From assembly GCA_047495785.1 (NCBI GenBank), contig JBLDXI010000028.1, positions 744,001 through 808,000 of the forward strand: a stretch of 64,000 bases of DNA, written 5' to 3'. Every line of letters begins with the position of its first letter. Position 1 is the stretch's first letter. The position numbers and the translations under genes were made by a program. This DNA comes from Lepidodermella squamata. Lineage: Eukaryota; Gastrotricha. Of the stretch, positions 1-11,965 are shown in pieces. The notes under the pieces were generated by a model. That model made no database searches. It saw only the letters and a list, made by a program, of their open reading frames with translations, and had not been told where the DNA came from.

Positions 1-3000
1 ACGGATTCAACGACTGAACGCCCGCGATTTGCAGGCCCTGCTGTCTTGCGTTCGCACTCAGCCCCGTTATTTGGTTGCCCCGAGAGTCTAAAACCGCGCC
101 GTACGGCTCCATGACGAACGCCTCGTAAAACTGACGAGACAGCGGCATTAGCCGGCGAATTTCCCTCGCAACCGGCGACTGACACTCGCCGATTTCTTTC
201 TTCAACTTCTTAACAGCGGCGATATACACCTTCTTATTATCATCCCGCTCCGTGAAACTGTCAGTGCCAACCATGGTTGAATGGACGAAACACGTCAATA
301 GGTCGAATAGCAACGCCTGTAACGCAGATTTCGTCTCGGAACCAGGGTTAATCGGAACAGCCACTTGATGAGTCAGCAATTGGCAGCAAACCAAGGCCCA
401 ATCCGTCGCAGAATTCGGCTGGCGGAGAATTCCCGAGTCGAGAATTGACCCGACCAGGGCGAGGCGTAACCTCAGCGCCTCTTGCCTCAACGTTTGGTCG
501 TCCCAATTAACATCGGACTGGGGTATCACCCCTGACGCGGTGAATGAGCACTGGACAAATTTTTCGAGTTGGGCGTATAGAACTTTAGCCAACTCATCGG
601 CCTGGTCGCGTTTCGCAGCGACGAGCGACGCAACCAGGGTCAAAAACGCGGGATGAGCCACCTGGGCCATGTAGTCCAGCAGTCGATCTCTGTCCTTTTC
701 CTTCAGTTTTCCAAACGATTGGGCGGGTGGGACTGTTGCGTCTAGCAATCTCCACGCCTCTCTCAGCACCCTAGATTGCATGCATTCGATCAGCGAAACA
801 ACCAACGGCGCGATGAACCACAACCGCTCGGGGAAATGAATGTCATTTTCGGCGAAATTTGACCTAGATTTCGACGCTGCGCTGAACATGTCCATCACGA
901 CTGAGCCGAAATTGTCGAGAAATTGCTGTAGTTCAGTCGAACCAACCTGCCGGTAGACTAGCTGCAGCCTCAACCGGGTGCGGCGTAGACTCGACGCGGA
1001 TAACGGGTTCAGAATCGCGATTAAGGTGGAGCGTTGGCGCGGATCTGCGCCGGAAACTCGGACTGAACCATCGTCGCCCGTGCAGCATAGGCAATCGACT
1101 AAATGCCGTTGTTGCTCTTTCGTAATTCCCGAGTCTAATAACATTTCAGTTCGAAACAACAAATCAGGCTCGGCCAGGAGTTTACACCGTAAAAGCGGTG
1201 AGGTGGCGAGTGAATAGAACAACTCAGAGGCAATAGCGTCGCCAACTCGAGTGGTTTGTAGCGAAACTTTCGCGTTACCAGGTCCGGCAATCGGGGCTGA
1301 GTCGCCCAAATACAACAACGCCTTCAAAATCGATAACGTATAACTGCAGTCTGTTGTCGAAATATGCGAATTTAGCAGTAGAATATCGGCGAATGACATG
1401 CCGATCGGGCCTAGCTGGGCTGAACTTGCGTAGGCCTCACCAACCGGCCGGAATGACCCGGGGGTAGACTTTCCGTCTATAGCCGGGGTCGGGTATGACC
1501 CGACTAAGGCAAGTTCCGCTAGGCCGATCACATTCTTCAAAATCGCATAGGCCAGCAGGGTGCCTGATTCTAGGTCTTCCTCCATATCTTCCCGGTCTTC
1601 CATGCCCGATCCAGGGAAAACTGAGCTCGAATTTGAGGTAGCGCCCGGGGTTCGAGGCACGGTTAGGACTGGCAGTAGAACGAACCGGATCAGGTCGGAA
1701 AATGTGAAAATCGACCGGGCGAGAAGTACGCCGACGAAATTTGCGATGTTAACGCGAACTGCGTCTGCATTTCGGCTGTCCGGGCCGAGGTTAGGTCCGA
1801 CCAACATGCGGATGTCGATGAAGGCCTGTGTCATTGTTGGCTGTGGGTTCGTGACTGAGGAGGAACGCGAGAACGATGAAGAACCGCTGAGACGATTCGG
1901 TTGACCTGACGAACTCGATTGAGCTTGCAGGCTTTGAGCAACTAAAAATCAATAACGAAATAGTCAGAATTTAATTTACGAAAAAATTCTCAATGAAAAG
2001 CTGACGAAAAAAAATAGATTTCAGCAAGAAATGACCAAACTTTTATCACTATTCTAGCCGGGTTTCTATCTGAATTTAAATTTGCTTCCGGAATATTCTG
2101 AATGACCGTGGGTGTTACAAAACAGTTTCATCAGTTTTAGAAACAGAATGAAATTGGAAACAAATTATGGAATGAGAGGTTAAGGTTAAACCCGCTAACG
2201 GATACTTCTTTCTTACACTGAGAAACCAGCTGTTGTTGCTTCAACTTCCTGCTTATCACTGGGTTTTCTGTTAGACTTGTAGCGCTGCCGTTGTCACTTA
2301 AAACCTCTGTAGGTGGAGTTGGATGGCGGAAATCATTCAAGAGATTGCTTAACCATACCGAGCTTGCACTTCCGATTAATATTATTCGAAATTTTTGTTA
2401 GGACTTTACTCATAGAATCGTTACGCGAGCTCATCATCAGGCCAAGATCATCAACTCTTGAAAGACTATGTCTACATTTAATAATTATTAGGCTTTCAGG
2501 AAAATCGGCATGTGAAAAAAATAAAACAATAAATAAAGCAGAATTAAACGGGAAATACAACGAAGGAAGCTTTCAATCGACAAACGAATTCACTTGGGCG
2601 AAAAATAAACAATGAAATCTTTTACCATTCAAAGCACTGCTTTCGAAAGCTTGATTTTGCACAAATTTTGTTGAAAATTTTCCACGAATATATGAGAAAA
2701 TAGGCTAACCTGATACAGCACCGGCGCCGCATAGAACACCCAATGCGCCTAGCAAATCATCAGCGAGTTTCGAACACGCCATAACGCAAATATCAGCCAA
2801 CATAGCACCAACTTCAGCCGCATATTCAACCGAAGCTGTCGGTTCAGCAACCGCGCAGAACGAGTTGACAACCAGCGAATAGCGATTCGGGTCGTTTTTC
2901 AGCATTTCTTGCAACGGGTAGATGAAAACCGGCATCGATGACTCGCCGTCGTTTTGCGGCATCGGGAAAAGCGTGGCCAGGGCGACGGGGGGTGACATGG

Positions 3001-6000
3001 TTTGGTTGCGGATCACGTCGATGAATAGCACGGTATCGACGGAGAGCGTAAGACAACTCATTTGAGCTGGTTCTGAGGCGAGGGGTGGTAGGAGATTCGG
3101 CGATGTGATGATTTCCACCACTTGTTTAGCCACCGGTGAGAAAGACGAGTAGAATTCGCGGTTATGCGCCAACCAGCCTTGAACATCACTCGAATTTCTA
3201 TTGGAAAAAATAATATTATTTTAGATCCTGAGGCAAATTTGAACATCATTTCGAAATTTCTCGAATCATCAATCTCGAATTCGAAATCAAAATTTAAGAG
3301 TTTCAACGAATTTCAAACCAAATTTTATTTGAAAACTCCTGAAAAAATTTCAATTGAGATAAAATAAATATTTCCTCGGTGTTAGGTCTTTTGCTAAGAT
3401 TTTTTAGGGAAAAAACGTTAAATTCCAAAACCTGTAATAATTTTGAAAATTTAATCACAATCGAGATAAAAGTAGCTTTCGAATTAGTTTGAAAATTTTC
3501 CAATCGGATGAAAGGTCTCACATCGAAAATAGAAAAAATCTCGATAAAACGAGTTAAAAACAGCTTGCCGGAATTTTCGATTAATTAAAACGATGAGGTT
3601 TCGAAATTAATAAGCATAAAACTTCCAAGATATCAAGACCCAATACCGTTTTCGCTCGCCAAAAATGAAGTAAAAATCGAAAGAATCACAGAATTTCACC
3701 AATAAATCGGGGCTTGCCTTTATACCAAAAATCATCAATTTCTGAATTTAGGACTGATGTTGAATCCGCTAAAAACATGGTTTTGATCCAAAATTACCCT
3801 CACCTACGGTATATTAAACATATTTTCAAGTCTAGCTCTAAAAATGGCTCGAGCTTGAATATTTCATGTTGTGCCAAAGTAAGAAAAATAGCTCCACAAA
3901 GTACCTGGAATATAGGATTTATTTTTTGCAATGGACTCGAAAATGAGTTCAAGGGAGCAATGCGCCATAATTACAGACAAAATATTCAAAATAAATTTTC
4001 CATAATTAAAAATGAATAAGTTGAGGGATGTTAACATCAAAAATATGGAGAAATTTATGTTGACTTACGAGTGAAGATCGCGAACTAAAGCCAGGGCGAG
4101 TTTAATAGCCGAACCGGAGCACCGAACCTGATTTTGCGAGGTAGCCTCCATAGAAAAATTCAACGCATCAACCTGCATCTGACTGGCCGCATTCTCCTGC
4201 TTCGCGTCCTTGCTGTGGAACAACAACGCAGCCGGCGAAACTGTATACGCAATCAACGCGTTCAACAACGCATACGACGCTGAAATGCACATATCAGGCG
4301 CAGCTAGGAGACACATGAAAAACCGGCGGCAAATCGCAACGCCGAGGCACAGCAACTCATTCGCGTAGTGATGCGCAAATCGATCACCGCCCATCGCCGT
4401 CGCTTGATTGTGCACTTGGCTCAGCATCAAAATCGCCGGGCAACACCTCAACAGGCAAGATGCGAATTGAACAGCCGGTCTTACAGTTTGAGCCCTCAAC
4501 AACAAATCAGCCAGCTTGAAAATCGAACTCAACCCTGGGACGGGTGGGATTGCGTCGGAAAATGACGGCTTCGTAGCTTGAGCTCCAGCCTGCATTACGG
4601 CGTCAACAATTTGCCGCAGCGCGGCTAGCGCATCGATATTCGCGACTGTTTCTAACAACGCCATTCGATCGTGCCACGAAACATCGGCCGACCAAACTTT
4701 CAACTGAGCTTGCTGCGCCGGGCAGTAATTGGCGCTGGCCATTTTTTCCGGCCCGGTTTTGCCAGCTTTTTTCGACGATTTCGAACTCGACGATTGGCCG
4801 GTGAAAATGTCAACGCAATGCCGTTTCGAGAACCACCTTTGCAACTCTTTCATCGCCCGACGAACTGCTTTTGATATCATCTGCCGCTTTTGGCCAACTC
4901 CGAATAACAAAATGCCACGCTGGTTCTCCTCATCTCGCCTGGTTGACGAATCAATATTCGAATTTGAGGCGGTCATTGAGGCCGAGCGATTTGCCGGGAA
5001 TGGGAAATTGGTTAAAAACAGCGAATAAACGTTAGAAACAGCTTCTGAAACAGTGAAATCCGAATTTTCCGCTGAATTTTGCGAATTTTTCAACGTGATT
5101 TCTGACAGAGAAACAATTCCACTTGTTCCTTCATTCGAGCCTGATTGCTCCGAGTTCAGCTTATTTTCAGATTTCATATTCGGAGATGTGAGAGACGCTG
5201 ATGAATCAACCTCTTTCACGCTGTCTAATTTAGTCGGAGTTCGGAGAGAGGCCGGACCTCCAGCTGAATTAGGCCAACTTGTGACCGAAAGCGGGGTGGG
5301 TTGATGCACAGACTGCGGGCTAGAAATGACCGGCATCGGGTTTTTCGACCCGGAATTCGGCGCTGTCGATTGCTTTGACCCTGAAAACGGTAGATAGCCC
5401 CTCGCAACTAGCGCGTTCATGAATGCTGATGGTGAGAACAACCCATTCTCAACAAATTCCGCGAATAAATGGACGGAATTCCGCAAAATTAGGGCTGCGA
5501 CTGAGTTACCGCATTCCCCGCTTAGAGATGAAACTTTCGACCCTAAATTATGCTCATTGCTGATTAAAGGGACTAATTTCGATCCGATGAAATCGAATAG
5601 CTCCTCTTGGATAACCTCATCAACGCATTGTTCAGCTGCGATTAAAGTGCCAGGTGACGCAACTTGAGGCTCGTTTTCCTCAGTTTTCGTCGACTGGCTG
5701 CCCGAGACTAAATCTTTCAATTGAACAATCGAAGTTTGCCGGACTGAGGCTAGAAGACGGGTCGCGACAAACCACCGATATTCGTCTGTTCCAGACGTTT
5801 GCGAGTCGGCCTGGGGCATAACAGCCCAAAGCAGCAGGTGAGTAACCGCCGCGCAATGTTCCGCATCAACCTGCGGCGATTTTGACCGCAAATTTCGCGG
5901 CAGAAACACTAAACAAGCTGCAGTTTGCGAATTGGGCCGCCACCTCAATGGCGGAATGAATGAATACAAATGCGATAGGCTCGAATTTCCGACATTTGAA

Positions 6001-7690
6001 CTAAAATTATGCCGGTCTAATCGGACCAGCAACTCGGCGACCCTTCGACTTATAACAGCACTGGGGCTTATTGTCGATAAAAGGCCTAATGGGTCGCGGA
6101 ATTGTTCGTAGGATTTCGACCTAGCGACAACGCAACGCTCGGCATTTGCGATGTTTTGCCGCAATTTCTCCTCGTAATTCAAATCGTTGCTACCAGGCCC
6201 GGAGAAAAAACGAGGCAACATCATGCCGAAACGAGTTTCGCCACTCGAAATCGGTAAATGGCTAGGTAGGCACGGCAAATCATCCAAAGGCGAACCGTGT
6301 AGTACCGGACACAGAGAATTAGGCCGTTTCGAGTTGAAAATGTCGCCCAAATCGTTCCAAACAAACGACTGAGGATTCGCGACGAGTAAATACTGTAAAA
6401 TATTCGAAATTCCAGCGTAGATTAACCGATGCCGAGTACAGTGGTTCGAATTTTGTTCTTCAGCATTAGCGGCGCCATGTAATCTTCGAATCAGAATGCA
6501 GCAAACGTATGATAATCTTCGCGTTAGAAAATGGGAAGATGCGAAAATTTCGAGATAATGCTTCACAAATACGATAATCAATCTCAACGTATTATCGTGT
6601 TGAAAATTTGATTTGTGTAACAACTCAATCATCCAAGATAGGAGTTCATGAGGGTCAAGTAGGCGCTCTTGGAACATCACATTGCACAGCCGAGTTGTGT
6701 ATTGCCAGAGTTCAAGGTCAGATCGCACTGTGGCGGTGGAGGCTGATTCGCTCTGTTGATTCTGACCCGGTTGGTTTTGGCCACCTTGTTGATTATTGAA
6801 TCTACCAGGCACGTTTTGCTGAGAGGAGTTCGATTTTGCCTGAAGAAGGCCGGAAGGACTTGGTAGGGAAGATGCGGCATTTGAAGCACCAGTCGCCGAG
6901 GTTCCTCCGGCGAAGTCCGTATCAATTCTGTCGAGCAGATCTTGCAAGAATCGAGAAATGACCTGAGTCCATTCAAAACATGGATCATTCGGCCCTTTGG
7001 CTGGGCGATTCATTCCAGCACCAGGCGCACCCGGCCCGACGCCCATCGGTCGGCGGACTACATCAGCACCAGCCACGCTAGTTTGGTACATGTTTACAAG
7101 CTTGATGTACCAAATCGCCCTTGCTGGCGAAACGGCGTGCTCGCAAAGAACTGTGAATATTTCTTCACGTTTGTTGAAGATCGGGATGGATCGAACGAGG
7201 CGAGATAGCGGTTCAGCTCCAGCGAGATCAGCCAGCCAAGCGTCGGCTGATTGACGAGTTTTCTGATGGACAAGAAAGAAGTTCTCCTTGCCAAGTTGAA
7301 GCCGGCGGCGGCTTGTGTCAGACAGTGCGCAAAGCTCAGCTTTACGCGTGACGATGGCGCTGAGAGACATTCCAATAGTCTGCATGGAGAGGCCTCGAGA
7401 TGATGGACCATTTGCACGGTCATGATCGCGCTTGCTGACCGCACCAATTGAGGACAGATCTCTAGCCAAAGCAAACTGAGAATGGGAATTGTTAAGAGAA
7501 TGTCAAAGAAATGATATAATGAATAGCAAACCTCATCTTGAACGACCGGAGGACATTTAAAGCCTTCTTTAATGCTAGTAGTTGATAGCTCATCTTCTCT
7601 TTGTTTGAGCTCCTGTTTGTAAACATCAGGCGGGCCAAGTTTAATACGTTTCAGCGGCAATTCGCTGTAATCCATTTCGGTTCCAGGCAT
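1..7690 (-). CDS. MED12: Mediator complex subunit 12 (MED12), 3' end outside window
   Basis: MED12 links the CDK8/cyclin C kinase module to Mediator and activates CDK8 in the nucleus. Inferred exons, in coding order: 7690-7532, 7475-4069, 3197-2710, 1941-<1; reading phases agree at all three junctions. The start is the ATG at 7690-7688, 17 bases behind an ATTTTTCAG acceptor-like site. Residues about 13-44 carry the MED12 N-terminal signature (LKRIKLGPPDVY, then REDEL, then IKEGF). Exon 2, 3.4 kb and about 1136 codons, includes WLADLAG, PIFNKREEIF and FEWTQVI, all matching MED12. Exon 4 is open to the window edge and contains KKLKKEIGECQS, LMPLSRQ, EPYGAVLD and GNQITG, the conserved segment preceding the glutamine-rich tail of vertebrate MED12. 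At least 1990 residues are in the window. The tail beyond GLQIAGVQSLNP is not seen. The exon 2/3 acceptor (CCAATAG at 3198) was chosen by phase and pyrimidine tract. Confidence 0.95.
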
Positions 7691-9176
7691 TTTTCAGTAG
7701 ATTTACTGAAAAATGATGGAAAGCTTTCAATTAAAAACCTTCAAGAAAGACAAATACAGCATATATTACGGATTACGGCTAATTAAGTGATGTCCTCATG
7801 ACTTAGAGTTGAAAGCAAGACTTAAGTAACTTCGGTAACTAAACAAAATATAACACACTAATGTACTTCCTAAAATGCTGCCAATCATCCTCAATAGCTC
7901 AATTATCCTAGAAAAAAGCTCAATGGTATTAGCTATATTCTATAACAACCCATAGATATCACACAAATGAGGCTAAACTCGCAGAACGGGCAGGTGTGTA
8001 TAGATCTTAGTAAGTTGCGGGCCCACACGAGACCTGAGGTAACAGGTATCAAGTAGCCCTAGTTGAGGTGCCTCAGATGCACTAATAAATTTAGAAGTTA
8101 TTGGAACGTCTAGTCAGCATCTTGATTTACAGTCAAAGTGGCGCTGTAAAAAGTGACCTAGATCCTAGATGAACGGGTGCCAAAAGGCCGTTTCCAATTT
8201 CGTTGGTAGAAGTGCGCTCTCAGAGGGCATCGCTCTCAGAGCGATCGCTATCAGACAGTCAAGATTAAGGTTAAGGTTAGGTTTAGGGTTAGTTTTAGGA
8301 TTAGGGGTTAGGGTTAGGGTTAGGGTTAGGGTTAGGGTTAGGTTGGGGGTGGGGTGCCCTCTGAGCCATCTGAGAGGGAGCCCTCTGAGAGCGATGCCCT
8401 CTGAGAGCGCACTTCTACCAACGAAATTGGAGGAGGCGCCAAAAGAGGCGCATTGGACATTTAAATGTATCTCAACGATCAACGAGAACGACAAGTTAAC
8501 AAAAAGGGAGCCACGATAAAAAGCCGTTTCAGGTGCACGCTTGCAACTTGCAGGAGGCAGGAGGAGTGTGCGGGCGCCATCCGCCACTGCCAACTTTTGA
8601 GTTCAAATGTGAGCGAGAAGCGGAGACCAACGCGTTCGGCCGCCGGCGATTCGCAAACAAGCGACACCTCAGAAAGCTTCAAAATTTAGTTTTCACATTT
8701 ATTACTTTCAATACCCTTGCTTTGACAAGGATTAATCAGGAAAAGTAATATCCGGTAGTATTTTTTACAAATAAAATTTTATAAGAGAGTTACAAAGGTT
8801 TGAAGTTGGGGTTTTGGATTTTTAGTGGATTCTTGTCTCCAGTTCCAGGTTCTTTTTCGTTGTTGATGTGCACTGATCAAGGTGCGCGAGTGGGTAAGAC
8901 CCACTGGTGGCTAAAACTAGTTTACGACACTTTTGCCGTTTGAGCTCTTGTTAAGCTTTGAATTTGTCATTGTCTTTTCACGCGTCTTCTATTACGTCGT
9001 TGTTGCGTCACTTTCACTTACGTTTTCGGTTTTAAGAGATATTCTATTGCCTTACTAATCATTCCACCTCTTCTCAATCATTTGACCGGTTCTGACTTTG
9101 TTTAGGGTATAGGGAATTGTGTCAGTTGTTCTCCAGTAGCCTTTATAAGCTGTTTTCGAACTTATCGCTCGCCCAA
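7691..9176. other. Divergent intergenic region between MED12 and METTL25-like gene
   Basis: About 1.5 kb separate the two divergently transcribed genes, so it must hold both promoters. No ORF here resembles a protein. The only ordered structure is the foldback/TTAGGG element at 8194-8430. An acceptor-like TTTGTTTAG ends near 9105, 70 bases before the METTL25-like ATG. No convincing TATA box was seen. Confidence 0.6.
8194..8430. repeat. Foldback element with 48-bp inverted arms enclosing TTAGGG repeats
   Basis: The arms 8194-8241 and 8383-8430 are perfect 48-base inverted copies, each containing CTCTCAGAGGGCATCGCTCT. The 141-base centre (8242-8382) holds degenerate TTAAGG/TTTAGGG units and then about six clean tandem TTAGGG units at 8305-8342, followed by a G-rich run. 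The octamer GCCAAAAG occurs outside both arms (8180-8187 and 8437-8444) in direct orientation but not adjacent to the arm ends, so it is not a clear target-site duplication. It may be a non-autonomous foldback transposon that captured telomeric repeats, or an interstitial telomeric tract fixed during break repair. TTAGGG is the telomere repeat of many animals. Confidence 0.9.
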
Positions 9177-10670
9177 ATGGACCTGGTTGGGAAGATGGGC
9201 GAACTCGCCGCTTTGTTAGATTCCATTATTGCGTTTCTATCCAATTACAATGCGATTATTCGATCTCAAAACATCAATTTCTTTGCGAATAACCATTGGA
9301 ACATGATCAGCGAGCCATTCAGGAAGCAGTTACTCGACAGCTACGAAAAGCTCCCGTCACTGCCATCTGCTAAATTGGAATGGTGCTGTGATCATGAAGG
9401 CGAATCTGTTGACATTCAAAATTGCTTGGCCTGCTTTGTGAGGAAAGTTCGAAGTTGCTCATTGTTTCATGGATCTGAGTTTGTAACTGAAATGCACAAC
9501 TTCGATTGGTTCGATCTCTTGACATCTGGCATGGTTATTCGTAGAACCGAAGGGCCTTGCAAGAAAGAGTATGAAATTGACATAATGGCTGGTGTGATAT
9601 TCGGTTTGCTGAAACACCGCAATATCAATCGAGTTGTTGATATTGGCAGCGGACTTGGTTATCTTGATACTCTACTGGTCTCTTCGGGCAATGTGAGCTG
9701 TAATGTGATAGGGTTGGAGATCAGTCAGCATAATGCTAATAAAGCACAAGAACGCCACGGTGAAATTTTAATGGTCGATTGTCGTCAATGTCGGCAAGAA
9801 TGGCGGGAGAAATGTAAAATTAATGGTAAAGCCGGCATACCTCTTCCCGAAAAAGGACCGAAACACTGCCCTCACGACGTAAAATCCACTCGATACCGCT
9901 CAGTACTTCAAAAAGTTGACAGTACCCTTGATATGGACGCAGTCGTTGAAGAAACGTTCCCGAATGTTAACGGCTTCGACGATGGCTATTTAATTACAGG
10001 GCTGCATACTTGCGGTAACCTTGGAAGTGACACCCTTCGATTGTTCAATCGCTGCAAGAAAGCGACATCATTGTGCCTTGTTCCATGTTGCCACAACTTG
10101 TTGAGTGAGTTTTTTAACGACGAACTTGTCGATTCCGTTGATAAAAATGCATTGCCTGGTTTTCCAATGAGTAATTATCTCCACTCAAAACAATTCGCTT
10201 TGGGCTATAATTGCCGTCAATGGGGCGCCCAAGGGCCTTTTCGACTTCAGGAAGAACCGGCGATAACTTTATTCTATCGAGCTCTGTTTGAAAAGTTATT
10301 GTTCAATCATTACGGAGCTATTTATCAAAAATGGGACGTCGGCCGAGCCTCACGGCCAATGATAGCCGATTTCCCAAGTTACGTGAAAGGCGCGATACAA
10401 AGGTTAACGCCTCAATTTCCGGCAGGAAATATCCCCGGTTGGAGTGATGATTATCTGCGAAATTTCGAGCTCGAACATATGGAACAAAAACGGCATCTAT
10501 ACGCCTTTCTGTATTTTCGAATGGCGTTATCACCGGTTTCTGAATCACTCATACTTCTCGATAAAGTTCTTTACATGCTCGAGAATCCTGAAATCAAGCA
10601 GTTTCGCGTTGTTAAGATGTTCGACCCGGCTAAATCGCCTCGGTGTATGGCTCTTGTCGCTTTCAAATGA
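9177..10670 (+). CDS. METTL25: METTL25-like methyltransferase
   Basis: Predicted SAM-dependent methyltransferase of the METTL25/METTL25B (RRNAD1) family; the substrate is not established as far as I know. Single exon of 497 codons from the first ATG (9177). The frame is open further upstream to at least 9117 but without an ATG. Residues about 152-165 form the SAM-binding motif I (VVDIGSGLGYLDTLL). GLHTCGNLGSDTLR lies near residue 275 and PCCHNLLSE near 302, the family CCxxLSE signature. The C-terminus VKMFDPAKSPRCMALVAFK matches the METTL25 C-terminal motif, which favours METTL25 over METTL25B. Its stop is 45 bases before the POLG2 ATG on the same strand, so the two may share one precursor transcript. 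Confidence 0.9.
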   Translation: MDLVGKMGELAALLDSIIAFLSNYNAIIRSQNINFFANNHWNMISEPFRKQLLDSYEKLPSLPSAKLEWCCDHEGESVDIQNCLACFVRKVRSCSLFHGSEFVTEMHNFDWFDLLTSGMVIRRTEGPCKKEYEIDIMAGVIFGLLKHRNINRVVDIGSGLGYLDTLLVSSGNVSCNVIGLEISQHNANKAQERHGEILMVDCRQCRQEWREKCKINGKAGIPLPEKGPKHCPHDVKSTRYRSVLQKVDSTLDMDAVVEETFPNVNGFDDGYLITGLHTCGNLGSDTLRLFNRCKKATSLCLVPCCHNLLSEFFNDELVDSVDKNALPGFPMSNYLHSKQFALGYNCRQWGAQGPFRLQEEPAITLFYRALFEKLLFNHYGAIYQKWDVGRASRPMIADFPSYVKGAIQRLTPQFPAGNIPGWSDDYLRNFELEHMEQKRHLYAFLYFRMALSPVSESLILLDKVLYMLENPEIKQFRVVKMFDPAKSPRCMALVAFK

Positions 10671-10715
10671 ACGCAATTTATTTTCAATTTTTTCCGTGAT
10701 TTTTTTAGAATTTTA
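10671..10715 (+). promoter_or_regulatory. 45-base intercistronic spacer with splice-acceptor-like site
   Basis: The spacer between the METTL25-like stop and the POLG2 ATG is T-rich and ends with TGATTTTTTTAG followed by AATTTTA and the ATG. That is a good 3' splice acceptor with no matching 5' donor nearby. It contains no AATAAA. The arrangement is what a downstream gene of a trans-spliced operon looks like. It could instead be the 3' end of a normal 5' UTR intron whose donor lies inside the upstream gene. Confidence 0.55.
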
Positions 10716-11549
10716 ATGAGAGAATTAGTTTCTCACTGCTTGAAATGCTCGTACTTGAAGAAAGCGGGCGAATCTGCGGTGACAACTGGCGTGTTGTTCG
10801 AATTGGTGCGAAAAAACGTGCTAAAACGGCTTGAATCGTCGGTAAATCAAAGCCCAGATGCGAAAATTGGTGAAATTATAGAAAATCTACAATTGGCCAA
10901 TTTGATGAAATTCCAGCAGAAATTATCATGGTCTTACGAATTGAATAAATTGGATAAAATGGAATCGTGGAAAGGAGCAAGGCTGAGATTTTGGCAGTCC
11001 TTGGTCGTTCGGCCGTTCAATTTTCAACTAACTCCGAATTCTTCCGAAATAAACTACAAATTGACACCAGAATTGGCGCTTCCGATTGAAAAGTTTACAA
11101 AAACTGGCTCAACTTGTTACCTAGATTGTTCGGTCTTAGCGATTTTGGATGGTTGTTTATTCAAGCCACTTATGCGGCAAAAAATGACGAATACCGATTC
11201 GATGGTTCTTCAGTTGCCAAATTCGCTAGCTCCATTTCACATAACAATGATAACTTCATCGAAGGAACCGCCGAAACTGACCCTTGAAGTCAGTGAATAT
11301 ATCAGCGAATTATTGCGAAAACGCGGCTTTTCAGTTTTCAACAAAAAATCCGAGCTACATCGAGTTGACGAGCGGCTTTGCGGCGGCGTTTTGCCGTTTG
11401 ACGAAATCGGCATTCCGGTTTCGATTTGCATTGACGCCGTTCATTCGAGTGGGATCATTCGCTTGCGACATCGAGATACGGCGATTTGTGAACACGTTCA
11501 CTTCAGCGACGTTCCTGCCCGGGCTGCTAGCCTTTTGAACTTGAAATGA
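10716..11549 (+). CDS. POLG2: Mitochondrial DNA polymerase gamma accessory subunit (POLG2)
   Basis: POLG2 is the processivity subunit of mitochondrial DNA polymerase and derives from a class II aminoacyl-tRNA synthetase. The single-exon ORF encodes 277 residues. The C-terminal anticodon-binding-like domain is recognisable: LAPFHITMI near residue 172, and then FDEIGIPVSICIDA followed by GIIRLRHRDTAICEHVHFSDV, which lines up with the human segment YDEMSILFTVLV...GLIHLRSRDT. The protein is much shorter than vertebrate POLG2 (about 485) and the synthetase-like N-terminal half is reduced. I see no obvious mitochondrial presequence, so an upstream start cannot be excluded. Lies directly downstream of the METTL25-like gene. 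Confidence 0.87.
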   Translation: MRELVSHCLKCSYLKKAGESAVTTGVLFELVRKNVLKRLESSVNQSPDAKIGEIIENLQLANLMKFQQKLSWSYELNKLDKMESWKGARLRFWQSLVVRPFNFQLTPNSSEINYKLTPELALPIEKFTKTGSTCYLDCSVLAILDGCLFKPLMRQKMTNTDSMVLQLPNSLAPFHITMITSSKEPPKLTLEVSEYISELLRKRGFSVFNKKSELHRVDERLCGGVLPFDEIGIPVSICIDAVHSSGIIRLRHRDTAICEHVHFSDVPARAASLLNLK

Positions 11550-11965
11550 CCTGAAATGACAATACTCTTTCATTCTATAATTTGACTGCTTTCAACGCGT
11601 TATTGGTTCTGTTCATGTTTGTTCCGAGGGAAGAAAAATAATAGTTACAATCATGCAGTTTCGATTAATTTTTCATGCCAATTTATGTTTTTAAAGGTTT
11701 TTTGGGTAATTTTTCTCGCCATGTTCCTATTCGAGCGAAGACTAAAACAAGAATAAATTTGCCAACGCTGAATTTTTATTGTAATAATCTCAAATAAGAG
11801 AAAATTATTCTGGAAAACGAGATACGGGAAATTTTGTTGGGATTTTCCCCTGGGTAAACCTAAATTTGCATATTTTATTCAAAATAAAAATGTTAACTTC
11901 ATTTGCGTCTTTTGATTTCTATTAACTGTTAAATTGTTTGATGTTAGGAAAATTTGCGATTTATA
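11550..11965. other. Intergenic region POLG2 to Tudor/PHD gene
   Basis: 416 bases, AT-rich, no ORF of interest. An AATAAA at 11752-11757 is a plausible POLG2 polyadenylation signal. An acceptor-like GATGTTAG ends at 11947, 18 bases before the next ATG. The third gene of the run is therefore less tightly packed than the first two. Confidence 0.5.

Noticed and set aside
8165-8593. Long open frames on both strands over the TTAGGG region
   Set aside because: Openness comes from the TTAGGG repeat (no stops in those frames) and the inverted arms; the translations are simple repeats.
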